Source: Actinomycetota bacterium
GTDB lineage: Bacteria; Actinomycetota; Actinomycetes; Actinomycetales; Cellulomonadaceae
Direction: 5' to 3'
Length of the DNA stretch: 13,434 nt
Assembly: GCA_018898235.1 (NCBI GenBank)
Contig: JAHIJU010000140.1
Location: 1-13,434 of the forward strand
Shown here: piece after piece, positions 1 through 6,415 of the stretch
How positions within the stretch are numbered: position 1 is the first letter of the stretch
Layout: the number at the start of each line of letters is the position of its first letter
Program-made: the position numbers and the translations under genes
The notes under the pieces: generated by a model
Seen by the model: only the letters and a program-made list of their open reading frames with translations
Told to the model about the DNA's origin: nothing
Database searches by the model: none

Positions 1-214
1 CGACCAGCCGAACGCCGGCGATCCGGGCCAGGGCGGCGACCGCGAGCGCCGCGAGCGCGTAGCGGGCGGCCTGCATACCGAGCACGGGCAGCCGGTTCGT
101 CACCGAGATCACCGCGACGCTGGAACCGAGGAGCGCCTGGGCGCCGAGACCGGGCCAGGCGCCCCACCACCATCCGCTGGCGGTGCGCATCGTCGTCGTG
201 GTCGTGGTGGTCAT
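1..214 (-). CDS. EamA/DMT-family membrane transporter, N-terminal part
   Basis: The reverse strand is open from the window edge to an ATG at 214, with a second in-frame ATG at 190. From the ATG at 190 it reads MRTASGWWWGAWPGLGAQ, then a hydrophobic helix around LLGSSVAVISV, then LGMQAARYALAALAVAALAR. The QAARYALAAL stretch at the end of the first helix and start of the second is typical of EamA (drug/metabolite exporter) proteins, which have ten membrane helices. Only about 70 residues are present; the rest lies beyond position 1. No clear ribosome-binding site precedes either ATG. The longer start adds a run of seven threonines. The gene is divergent from the MocR regulator, a frequent arrangement in which the regulator controls the exporter; that link is inference. 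The substrate is unknown. Confidence 0.7.
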   Translation of the reverse strand, partial: MTTTTTTTMRTASGWWWGAWPGLGAQALLGSSVAVISVTNRLPVLGMQAARYALAALAVAALARIAGVRLV

Positions 215-226
215 GAAGGCATCGTC

Positions 227-243
227 CGGACCTTCTTGGTCCG
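227..243. repeat. Inverted repeat in the divergent promoter region
   Basis: CGGACC and GGTCCG are perfect 6-bp arms around a 5-bp TTCTT spacer, placed between the two divergent starts (214 minus, 281 plus). It may be an operator for the adjacent regulator or a chance palindrome. MocR proteins often bind direct repeats, so the assignment is weak. Confidence 0.3.
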
Positions 244-280
244 TGCGACAGTGCCAATCGTCGACCCCTACGGTGGTCCA

Positions 281-1732
281 ATGCTCGGATCGGACTTCCT
301 CCAGCTCGACCTGGCCGACGTCCGGCTCGGCACCAGGGCCGATGCGCTCACCGCGACGATCCGGCGCGCCGTGGCCGACGGGTCGCTGCCGGTCGGGACG
401 CGACTGCCGGCCACCCGGGTGCTGGCCGCCGAGCTGGGCTGCGCCCGCGGCACCGTCACGGAGGTCTATCGACGGCTGACCGAGGAGGGGCTGCTCACCG
501 CACGACGCGGCGCCGGCACCCACATCGCCACCCGCCCACCGCACCCGGTCGCGTCCCGCACTCCCCGTGCGCGCGAGCCGGTGGGGACGAGCCACGTCCG
601 GTCCGCCACCGGGGACACCCGGTCCGGTCGCATCCGTCCCGCGACCCCGGACCGGGAACCCGTCGACCTGGCCTCGGGCGTCCCCGACCTGGCGGCCTTC
701 CCCCGGGCCGCGTGGCTGCGCGCCGAACGTGCGGTGCTGACCGCGGCGACGGCCCGGGACCTGGGATACGCGCCACCGGCCGGCGCGCTCGCGCTGCGCA
801 CCGAGCTGTCCGGCTGGCTCGCCCGCTCGCGTGCGGTGAACGTGAGCCCCGACCAGATCGTCGTGACCGGCGGGGTCACCGGTGCGCTCAGCCTGCTCGC
901 CCAGGTGCTGCGGGCCGAGGGCCACACCACCCTCGGGGTGGAGAACCCGGGGGCGAACGGCAACCGCCGCATCCTCGAGCACTGGATGCCCGGTCTGTCC
1001 CCCGTCCCGGTCGACGACGAGGGCCTGGTGGTCGAGGCCCTGGGAGAGGACGTCCGCGCCGTGGTGGTGACCCCGGCCCACCAGTACCCGACCGGGGTGG
1101 TCCTGTCCCCGGCGCGCCGACGCGCCCTGGTCGACTGGGTCCGGCACGGTGACCGGGTCGTCATCGAGGACGACTACGACGCGGAGTACCGCTACGACCG
1201 CCGACCGGTCCACGCGCTGCACCCGCTGGCCCCCGAGCACGTGGCATACACCTCGAGCCTGTCCAAGACGCTGGCACCGGCGCTCCGGCTCGGCTGGCTG
1301 ATCCCACCGCCCCGGTGGCTCGACCGGGTGGTGGAGCTGCGCTGGGCGACCGACCTCGGCTCACCCGCGTTGCCGCAGCTCACGCTCGCGCACCTGCTCC
1401 GCAACGGGACGGTCGAACGCCACCTGCGGCTCATGCGGACCCGTCACCGGAACCGGCGCGATGCCGCGGTGCAGGCGCTGCACCGGTCGATGCCCGGGCT
1501 CACGGTCGGCGGGATCGCCGCCGGGCTGCACCTCGTGGTGCTGCTCCCCCCGGGCACCGACGATGTGCGGGTGACCGCCGATGCCCGCGACCTCGGCGTG
1601 CTCGTCCAGCCGCTGAGCAGCCACTACCTCGTCGACCCCCGCCCCGGGCTGGTCCTGAGCTACGCCGCCCACCACCCCGCGACGCTGCACGAGGCGATCG
1701 GGCGGTTGGCGCAGGCGGTGCCCAGCCGCTGA
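281..1732 (+). CDS. MocR/PdxR-type regulator (GntR wHTH + PLP aminotransferase-like domain)
   Basis: This is a 483-residue transcription factor of the MocR subfamily, close to the family's usual 450-500 residues. Residues about 20-85 form the GntR winged helix-turn-helix, including GTRLPATRVLAAELGCARGT and the wing RRGAGTHI. A variable linker runs to about residue 125. The rest is a fold-type I aminotransferase-like domain with HQYPTG, IEDDYDAEYRYDRRP and SLSKTLAPALRLGWL; the lysine of SLSK (about residue 329) is the expected Schiff-base lysine for pyridoxal phosphate. I chose the ATG at 281 because GGTGG (272-276) precedes it at 4 nt. A TTG at 236 would add 15 residues. The neighbour is a divergent EamA exporter rather than pdxST, so I do not name it pdxR. 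It probably controls the exporter and itself in response to a PLP-linked amine or amino acid (inference). Confidence 0.9.
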   Translation: MLGSDFLQLDLADVRLGTRADALTATIRRAVADGSLPVGTRLPATRVLAAELGCARGTVTEVYRRLTEEGLLTARRGAGTHIATRPPHPVASRTPRAREPVGTSHVRSATGDTRSGRIRPATPDREPVDLASGVPDLAAFPRAAWLRAERAVLTAATARDLGYAPPAGALALRTELSGWLARSRAVNVSPDQIVVTGGVTGALSLLAQVLRAEGHTTLGVENPGANGNRRILEHWMPGLSPVPVDDEGLVVEALGEDVRAVVVTPAHQYPTGVVLSPARRRALVDWVRHGDRVVIEDDYDAEYRYDRRPVHALHPLAPEHVAYTSSLSKTLAPALRLGWLIPPPRWLDRVVELRWATDLGSPALPQLTLAHLLRNGTVERHLRLMRTRHRNRRDAAVQALHRSMPGLTVGGIAAGLHLVVLLPPGTDDVRVTADARDLGVLVQPLSSHYLVDPRPGLVLSYAAHHPATLHEAIGRLAQAVPSR

Positions 1733-1780
1733 CCAGGCCGGTGACCTGCCGCCGACCGGCACGACGCTGGTCCGGGCGAC

Positions 1781-1847
1781 GCCCTGCCGATCACGCCCTG
1801 CCGATCACACCAGGCCGATCACACCAGGCCGATCACACCAGGATCAC
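1781..1847. repeat. Tandem array of 14-bp units
   Basis: About 4.8 head-to-tail units of exactly 14 bp: two copies of GCCCTGCCGATCAC (1781-1794, 1795-1808), two of ACCAGGCCGATCAC (1809-1822, 1823-1836) and a shortened ACCAGGATCAC (1837-1847). All full units share the CCGATCAC end. The array fills the gap between two convergent genes and ends just before the stop codon (1849) of the minus-strand gene. There are no spacers, so it is not CRISPR, and no hairpin is evident. Confidence 0.85.
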
Positions 1848-1848
1848 G

Positions 1849-2316
1849 TCAGCCGCACTGGTCGCAGATGCCGGTCGCGGGCAACACCATGAAGCACGTC
1901 GGACAGGTGGTGACCGGACGGTCCGAGGCGGCCGGGGCGCGTCGCGGCGCCGCCGTCCTGGTGCCCGCTGCGCGGCTGGCGGCCGGCCGACGTGTGGCGC
2001 GCGCCACGGGCGCGGTTCGCTGCACCGGGGTTGCCACGGCGGGTTCGGTCACCTCGAAACCCCGTCGGCGCAGCAGCGCCACGACACCGGACATCCCGTC
2101 GTGGAACTCGGCGGGACTCGCGAGCCGGCCGGTGGCGTACCGGTGGGCGACCCCGAGGATCGCCATCGAGTCGTAGCTGCGGCCGTCGTGGATCAGCAGA
2201 TGCTCCTCCGACGGGCCGAAGCCGTACACGCCGAGGAAGTCGTCCCGGCCGCGGCGGTCGTACTCCTCGATCGCCTCGCGGATGTGTTGCGCCTGCACGG
2301 CGGAGAAGGTGGCCAC
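1849..2316 (-). CDS. ScoMcrA-like N-terminal head domain protein with C-terminal zinc ribbon
   Basis: This protein has about 155 residues. Residues about 1-85 (QHIREAIEEYDRRGRDDFLG, YGFGP, LLIHDGRSYDSMAILGVAH, LRRRGFEV) resemble, from memory, the head domain at the N-terminus of McrA-type HNH endonucleases such as ScoMcrA. No SRA, sulfur-binding or HNH domain follows. Instead there is an Ala/Arg/Pro-rich linker of about 45 residues, then CPTC-x9-CDQC at the very C-terminus (about residues 138-154), a likely zinc ribbon. The start is uncertain. GTG at 2316 gives a product beginning just before the conserved domain; CTG at 2322 and GTG at 2409 are in frame, and none has a strong ribosome-binding site. 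The gene is divergent from the toxin-antitoxin pair, with a 111-bp gap. A DNA-binding or restriction-related accessory role is possible, but function is unknown. Confidence 0.7.
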   Translation of the reverse strand: MATFSAVQAQHIREAIEEYDRRGRDDFLGVYGFGPSEEHLLIHDGRSYDSMAILGVAHRYATGRLASPAEFHDGMSGVVALLRRRGFEVTEPAVATPVQRTAPVARATRRPAASRAAGTRTAAPRRAPAASDRPVTTCPTCFMVLPATGICDQCG

Positions 2317-2415
2317 GACCAGCCAGGGTAGGCCAGCGGTCGTGGAAGGCCCGCGCCAGGCGGGCGGACCGCACGGCGGACCGCGCCACTGGCTGCAGAC
2401 TGCATGCACCGCCGC

Positions 2416-2427
2416 TAGAGTTGCGGC
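2416..2427 (+). promoter_or_regulatory. Probable -10 element for leaderless vapB mRNA, near a TGCATGCA palindrome
   Basis: TAGAGT (2416-2421) matches the actinobacterial -10 pattern TANNNT and lies 6 nt before the ATG at 2428. This is the spacing of leaderless transcripts, and no Shine-Dalgarno sequence is present. Just upstream are the palindromes CTGCAG (2393-2398) and TGCATGCA (2401-2408), which could be where the antitoxin or the VapBC complex represses its own promoter (inference). Confidence 0.45.
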
Positions 2428-2658
2428 ATGACCACCGTCACGATCCGGGACGTGCCCGATGACGTCCGCGATGAGCTCGCCGCTCGCGCGGCGCGCTCCG
2501 GCCGGTCGCTCCAGGAGTACCTCAAGGGTCAGCTCGTCGACCTTGCGCACCGGCCGACCGCGGCGGATGTGGTCATCGAGGTGCGACGTCGCGCGCTGCG
2601 GCACCCTCCGCTCGACTACGACCAGCTCATGGCCGATGTGGCCGCGGACCGCCGATGA
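2428..2658 (+). CDS. Ribbon-helix-helix antitoxin (VapB/FitA type)
   Basis: This 76-residue protein has a short beta strand TTVTIRDVP followed by DDVRDELAARAARSGRSLQEYL, the ribbon-helix-helix DNA-binding fold of FitA/CopG-like antitoxins (residues about 2-40). The C-terminal tail, with HPPLDYDQLMADVAADRR, is the expected toxin-binding segment that would insert into the active site of the PIN toxin. The length is normal for the family. The stop codon TGA overlaps an ATG as ATGA at 2655, which opens a 16-codon ORF leading to the toxin start. It is likely autoregulated with the toxin. Confidence is high that it is an antitoxin of a PIN-domain toxin; the exact subfamily name is less certain. Confidence 0.9.
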   Translation: MTTVTIRDVPDDVRDELAARAARSGRSLQEYLKGQLVDLAHRPTAADVVIEVRRRALRHPPLDYDQLMADVAADRR

Positions 2659-2705
2659 GTGCCTTGCCGATCCGGGTCCGGCGGCCCGCCCCGCGTCCCC
2701 GGTGA
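2655..2705 (+). CDS. 16-residue mini-ORF linking antitoxin and toxin
   Basis: ATG at 2655 overlaps the antitoxin stop (ATGA). The reading frame MSALPIRVRRPAPRPR ends at TGA 2703-2705, which itself overlaps the toxin GTG at 2702 (GTGA). The product is short, basic and proline-rich and is not a known family. Its geometry, with two stop-start overlaps in a row, suggests a translational relay that delivers ribosomes to a toxin start lacking its own Shine-Dalgarno sequence. An alternative is that the toxin once began at 2655 and a frame change near the N-terminus shortened it to the GTG start. Expression is not shown. Confidence 0.4.
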   Translation: MSALPIRVRRPAPRPR

Positions 2706-3109
2706 GCGCCGCTCCGGCGCGTGTGGTGCTCGACGCCTCCGCGCTCATCGGACTGCTGCTGGACCCCGGCGAACGCGGCGAGCGCATCGCCGAGCTCGTC
2801 TCCACGGCGCAGCTGCACGCCCCCGCGCTGCTGCCGTACGAGGTCGCGAACGTGCTGCGCCGCCTGCACCTGTCGGGTCGGCTGTCGGCCGGCGAGGCCG
2901 CGACGGCCGGCGACGATGCGGTGCGGCTGCCGGTCGAGCTGTGGCCGTACGAGGTGGTCGCGGACCGGGTGTGGGAGCTTCGCGGCGGCCTCACCGCCTA
3001 CGACGCGGCGTCCGTCGCGCTGGCCGAGTACCTGGGGGCCACCGTGCTCACGGCCGACCGCCGACTGGCGGGCGCACCGGGTCCGCGCTGCGAGATCGTC
3101 GTCGCGTAG
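2702..3109 (+). CDS. vapC: VapC-type PIN-domain ribonuclease toxin
   Basis: This is a 135-residue PIN-domain protein, the usual VapC length. The four acidic metal-binding residues are visible: D11 in VVLDASALIGLLL, E47 in PYEVANVLRRL, D101 in TAYDAASVALAEYLGA, and D119 in VLTADRRLA. VapC toxins cleave tRNA or rRNA when released from their antitoxin; the target here cannot be read from the sequence. The GTG start at 2702 places the first strand directly before D11 as in other VapC proteins. An upstream ATG at 2636 in the same frame lies inside the antitoxin gene and would add an atypical extension. No ribosome-binding site precedes the GTG, so translation probably depends on coupling to the upstream frames. 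The catalytic set is complete, so the toxin is probably active. Confidence 0.88.
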   Translation: MSAAPARVVLDASALIGLLLDPGERGERIAELVSTAQLHAPALLPYEVANVLRRLHLSGRLSAGEAATAGDDAVRLPVELWPYEVVADRVWELRGGLTAYDAASVALAEYLGATVLTADRRLAGAPGPRCEIVVA

Positions 3110-3152
3110 TCGTCGCGAACCCACCGACCGGGACCGCCGCACCAGGATGCGG

Positions 3153-3842
3153 TCAGCGGGCCTGGGCCGCCTCCGCCTCGTCGAGCCCGGCGAACCCGGC
3201 GAGTGCGACGGTTGCGCCGAGGGTCTGCTCGGTGAGGTTGCCACCGGCAGCCGCCGTCGCCTCGACCAGCCGACGGTAGTGGGCGAAGGTGCGGTCGGAG
3301 TAGGTGCCGAGCTCCCCGCGCAGGTAGGTCTCGAAGGACGTCGCCTCCTGCGTGTCCTCGGCCGTGCGCAGCACCCGCATCGCCTGGCCCAGGTGCGGGT
3401 AGCGCGCCCGGAAGTCGCGCGCCCAGGCGACCTGGACGGCGATGACGCCCTCCTGCTGCGCGATCCTCGCGTCGGGCAACGCGGGCAGCACCGGCGCGAT
3501 CTGCCGGGCGTACCGCTCGGGCTCGGTCGAGACCATCATCCGGGCGTACTTCTCGGTGAGCAGGTTGCGGCCGGCGGCATCGGCCGCGTCCAGGTCGGCG
3601 GCGTAGCTGTGCAGCAGGCGCAGCGGCCAGGTGAGGAACTGGCTCAGGCGCATCTGGCGGAACTGCGGCCAGTCGTTCTGGCAGTCGGCCCGACCGTCGT
3701 CCCCGCGCACCGCCTGGAACTGGGTCCACTCGTGGCGGACGACGGCCTCGGCCCGCTCACGCCGGAGCCGCTCGTCGTCCGTGCCCAACGCGTCCGTGCT
3801 CGACACGTCCGCGCCCGGCCCTCCCATGCCCGCCACGTCCAC
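3153..3842 (-). CDS. DUF4125 family protein
   Basis: This 229-residue protein carries the DUF4125 signature EWTQFQAVRGDDGRADCQND followed by FRQMRLSQFLTWP, then a mostly helical region with EKYARMM, EGVIAVQVAWARDF and SFETYLRGELGTYSD, and an alanine-rich C-terminus. There are no membrane helices or signal peptide, so it is probably cytoplasmic. I chose the GTG at 3842 because AGGAAGG (complement of 3849-3855) lies 6 nt upstream; an ATG at 3827 is an alternative. It starts 35 nt after the stop of the DUF4037 gene on the same strand, and the two families are commonly neighbours, so the pair very likely works together. The biochemical role is unknown. It is convergent with vapC, separated by 43 bp. 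Confidence 0.85.
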   Translation of the reverse strand: MDVAGMGGPGADVSSTDALGTDDERLRRERAEAVVRHEWTQFQAVRGDDGRADCQNDWPQFRQMRLSQFLTWPLRLLHSYAADLDAADAAGRNLLTEKYARMMVSTEPERYARQIAPVLPALPDARIAQQEGVIAVQVAWARDFRARYPHLGQAMRVLRTAEDTQEATSFETYLRGELGTYSDRTFAHYRRLVEATAAAGGNLTEQTLGATVALAGFAGLDEAEAAQAR

Positions 3843-3877
3843 GCTCAGCCTTCCTTCGTTCGGTCCGCCCCCGCCGG

Positions 3878-5848
3878 TCACAGGCTTCGCAGCCACGGGT
3901 CGGTGATCCGCTGCTCGACGTGCAGCCGCTGGTGCTCCAGGAAGGTGTCGTCGCTGCTGGAGAGCCCGCGGGCGCGCAGCTCGTCGACCACCTGCGCGCA
4001 CACCAGCTCGATCGTCTCGACCACCCGCTCCCGGGCCGGCGCGGCCCCCGTCCCGCCCTCGCCGAACCCGGCCCCGCCGAAGCACGCGGCCGACGCCAGC
4101 CGCAGCACCTGCTCCAGCTCACCCGCCACCTGCGGCAGCCGCGAGGCCCGTCGGGCACTCAACCGGCGCAGCGCCGCGAACTGCCACTTGTAGTACGGCA
4201 GGTACCCGGCCGACCCCGGCCCGTTGAGCAGGAACACCATCGAGGCCACGGCCTGCGTGAACTGCGCGACCGACAACCACGCGGCGGCCCCGTCCCCACG
4301 GTCGAGCATCCGCGGCACGTTGTACTGCCCGGCCTGCGCCGCCATCCCGAGCCGACGCGAGATCAGCGCCCAGCGCACCTCGGCCGGCATCCGCCGGAAC
4401 CCGTCGCGCACGGCGCTGAACTCGCCGTACCCGTCGACGAACACCTCGCCGTTGGTCGCCGCGGCCAGGGTCGCCTCGTCGAGCAGCAGCCACTCGTGCG
4501 GGTGGTCGGCCGCGGGCGCCTGCCGGTACCCGGTGACCTGCTCGTAGAAGTCGCCGATCTCGAACACCCCGACCCGACGACGGTCCGCGCGCGCGCGGGG
4601 GGTCGCGACGCGCGGGCCGAACCCGCGGAAGCTGGCCGGCAGCGCCTCGTAGTCGGCCTGGAGCTGCTCGCCGATGGCGGCGTGGTCCGCCGCGGTCAGC
4701 CACAGGCAGAACCCCGGCCCGAAGTCGTGGTCCCGCGAGGTCTCGTCGTCGAACCCGTAGCACTCCGACCCGTGCCCGACGAGCCCCGCGGCGATACGGG
4801 GGCGGTAGGTCGGGTACTTGGACTCCAGCAGCGGGCGGCCGTAGGTCTCCCAGTAGGCGCGGGCCAGGTCGAGGCCGCTGACGTCGGCCGGCGCGATGCT
4901 GGCCGAGGAGGGGGCGGGTTCTGCGGTGCCGGACGGGACCGCTCGACCCGATGGGGCCGTGACCTGCTCACGTCCGCCCACCCTCGTCGTCCGGTCCGAG
5001 ACTGCTGTCTCAGCCTCCGCCAGGTTCGCCGCGGTCACCGCGTACTGGTCGGTGTCGACGCCGTAGCACTCGGCGATGATCGCGAGCGCCTGCCGGTACA
5101 GCCCGGCCGCATCGGCGAATCGCCCCAGCCGGAAGCACACCTGCGCGTGCCCGGCGAGCGCGGACGCATAGTGGGCGTCGTTCTCGTGCGCCCCCGCCGC
5201 GAAGATGTCGAGGGACCGCTGGGCGTGCTCGGCGGCCTCATCGTCCCGGCCGAGCGCCAGGCACACGAGCGCAAGGTTCGTGTGGGTCGACGCGAGGTCG
5301 AGGTCACCGCCCGGGTCCACCGAGGAGGCTTCGAGGATCGCGAGGGCCGCCCGCAGCTCGCGTTCGGCCCCGGCGGCGTCCTCCCGATCGCTGAGCAGCA
5401 CCGACAGGTTGTTGTGCAGCGCGGCCAGCCGCCGGTCGTCCGCCGCCATCGCCGCCTCACTCGCCGCGAGCGCCTGCCGGTACAGGTCCAGCGCCTCGTC
5501 GTGCCGCCCGGCGGCCCGCAGCCCGGTCGCGGTGTTGATCAGCGTGGTCGCGTAGGCGTCCGACCCGACGATGTCCATCCGCTCGGCGAGCGCGAGCGCC
5601 TCGCGGCCGACGCGCACGGTGTCCTCGTGCCGGCTCTGCGACCGGTAGAACCCCATGAGCTCGTTGAGGACGGTGAGCTCGGCCCCGGCGTCGGCCGCGG
5701 CACGCGCCCGCACGAGGTGGTCCAGCAGATACGGCTCAGCGTGCGTCGGCCCCTGGTGCGCGGCAAAGATCGCGTCCAGCCCGCGCAGCATCTGCGGCAC
5801 GTCGATGGGGTCGGCCGACGGGGCGCTCACACCGTCCGGTCCATCCAT
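3878..5848 (-). CDS. TPR-repeat protein with C-terminal DUF4037 (nucleotidyltransferase-like) domain
   Basis: The product has 656 residues. Residues about 55-285 are tetratricopeptide repeats, seen in GRHDEALDLYRQALAASEAA, NNLSVLLSDREDAAGAEREL, NLALVCLALGRDDEAAEHAQ and CFRLGRFADAAGLYRQALAI. A Ser/Ala/Pro-rich linker follows, then DUF4037 from about residue 320. Its motif GSECYGFDDETSRDHDFGP (about 360-378) has the GS...D.D pattern of the nucleotidyltransferase superfamily, with D373 and D375 as likely metal ligands (by analogy). TPRs suggest a protein partner; the substrate is unknown. The ATG at 5848 has GGGAGG (complement of 5857-5862) 8 nt upstream. A longer ATG start at 5950 adds 34 low-complexity residues and overlaps the end of the broken upstream gene as ATGA. 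It is paired with the DUF4125 gene downstream. Confidence 0.88.
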   Translation of the reverse strand: MDGPDGVSAPSADPIDVPQMLRGLDAIFAAHQGPTHAEPYLLDHLVRARAAADAGAELTVLNELMGFYRSQSRHEDTVRVGREALALAERMDIVGSDAYATTLINTATGLRAAGRHDEALDLYRQALAASEAAMAADDRRLAALHNNLSVLLSDREDAAGAERELRAALAILEASSVDPGGDLDLASTHTNLALVCLALGRDDEAAEHAQRSLDIFAAGAHENDAHYASALAGHAQVCFRLGRFADAAGLYRQALAIIAECYGVDTDQYAVTAANLAEAETAVSDRTTRVGGREQVTAPSGRAVPSGTAEPAPSSASIAPADVSGLDLARAYWETYGRPLLESKYPTYRPRIAAGLVGHGSECYGFDDETSRDHDFGPGFCLWLTAADHAAIGEQLQADYEALPASFRGFGPRVATPRARADRRRVGVFEIGDFYEQVTGYRQAPAADHPHEWLLLDEATLAAATNGEVFVDGYGEFSAVRDGFRRMPAEVRWALISRRLGMAAQAGQYNVPRMLDRGDGAAAWLSVAQFTQAVASMVFLLNGPGSAGYLPYYKWQFAALRRLSARRASRLPQVAGELEQVLRLASAACFGGAGFGEGGTGAAPARERVVETIELVCAQVVDELRARGLSSSDDTFLEHQRLHVEQRITDPWLRSL

Positions 5849-5946
5849 CGTCACTGCCTCCCGGTGGCCATTGTCCCGTGGCCGCACCGGCAGGCTGTGG
5901 GCCCCTTGACGCGGGAGGTCGCTCGAGGCGAGCGGCGGCGTTCCCG

Positions 5947-6363
5947 TCATCGGCCGCCCTGGTACACACGCCGGTAGGAGTCAGCCGCTGACGTGACGAC
6001 GCGCCTGACGTCGATCACATGATCCCGGACGAGGGCCTCCAGGCGGTCGACGTCACGCCTGGAGCCGATGAAGTGAACTCGCTCGCCTCTCTCGGGGACG
6101 AGCACGACGGCACGCCGGCTTCAGACGACCCCCACCAGGGACGCCCAGCCCGCGAACCACATGGGTCGGGCCGGGTCCCACGACCTGCCGGCGGCCCCCG
6201 AGACGCGCCGCTCGAGCCCCCGCAGCGGATGCCACCGGAAGCCGACCGAGATGCCGACCTCGTCGGCCACCAGCTCCGCCAACGGTCGGGTGACGTTCAG
6301 TCGGCCGAGCCCACTGCCGACCCCGGCAGCACCGACGAGTCTGAGCCTGCCGTCAGTCGTCAT
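5947..6363 (-). pseudogene. Small hypothetical gene interrupted by an in-frame TGA
   Basis: An ATG at 6363 with a near-perfect Shine-Dalgarno AAGGAGG (complement of 6369-6375, 5 nt spacing) opens an 80-residue frame beginning MTTDGRLRLVGAAG and ending WFAGWASLVGVV at TGA 6121-6123. The same frame stays open for 57 more residues (SRRAVVLVPERGERVHFIGS, then RRDVDRLEALVRDHVIDVRR) to TGA 5947-5949. Together they make about 138 residues that read as one small protein of beta-strand character ending in a helix, somewhat like a bacterial PH-like domain (weak guess). The final stop overlaps a possible ATG of the DUF4037 gene (ATGA), suggesting the full frame was once translated and coupled. The codons AGA, CGA, AGT, GTT and TCA are more frequent than in its neighbours. 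Most likely a nonsense-mutated gene; UGA readthrough or a sequencing error is possible. Confidence 0.55.
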
Positions 6364-6368
6364 TGCCC

Positions 6369-6375
6369 CCTCCTT
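6369..6375 (-). promoter_or_regulatory. Strong ribosome-binding site of the interrupted gene
   Basis: The minus strand reads AAGGAGG, then GGGCA, then ATG at 6363. It is one of the best Shine-Dalgarno sequences in the window and is the main reason to accept the 6363 start as genuine. Confidence 0.6.
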
Positions 6376-6415
6376 GATCGACCCGGCTCGGCTCCGCGTC
6401 CGTCACCGCTGATGT

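Noticed and set aside
1781..1847. CRISPR array
   Set aside because: The 14-bp units are directly adjacent with no spacers, and no cas genes are present.
1315..2331. A 338-codon plus-strand frame spanning the end of the MocR gene and the convergent gene
   Set aside because: It runs through two real genes in other frames and through the 14-bp repeats, and has shadow-like composition.
3920..5977. A 685-codon open frame on the plus strand opposite the DUF4037 gene
   Set aside because: It is an antisense shadow with low-complexity Arg/Val/Pro-rich sequence and no recognisable domain.
6121..6123. Selenocysteine insertion at the in-frame TGA
   Set aside because: No SECIS-like hairpin is evident just after the TGA, the protein shows no redox motif, and a nonsense mutation explains it more simply.
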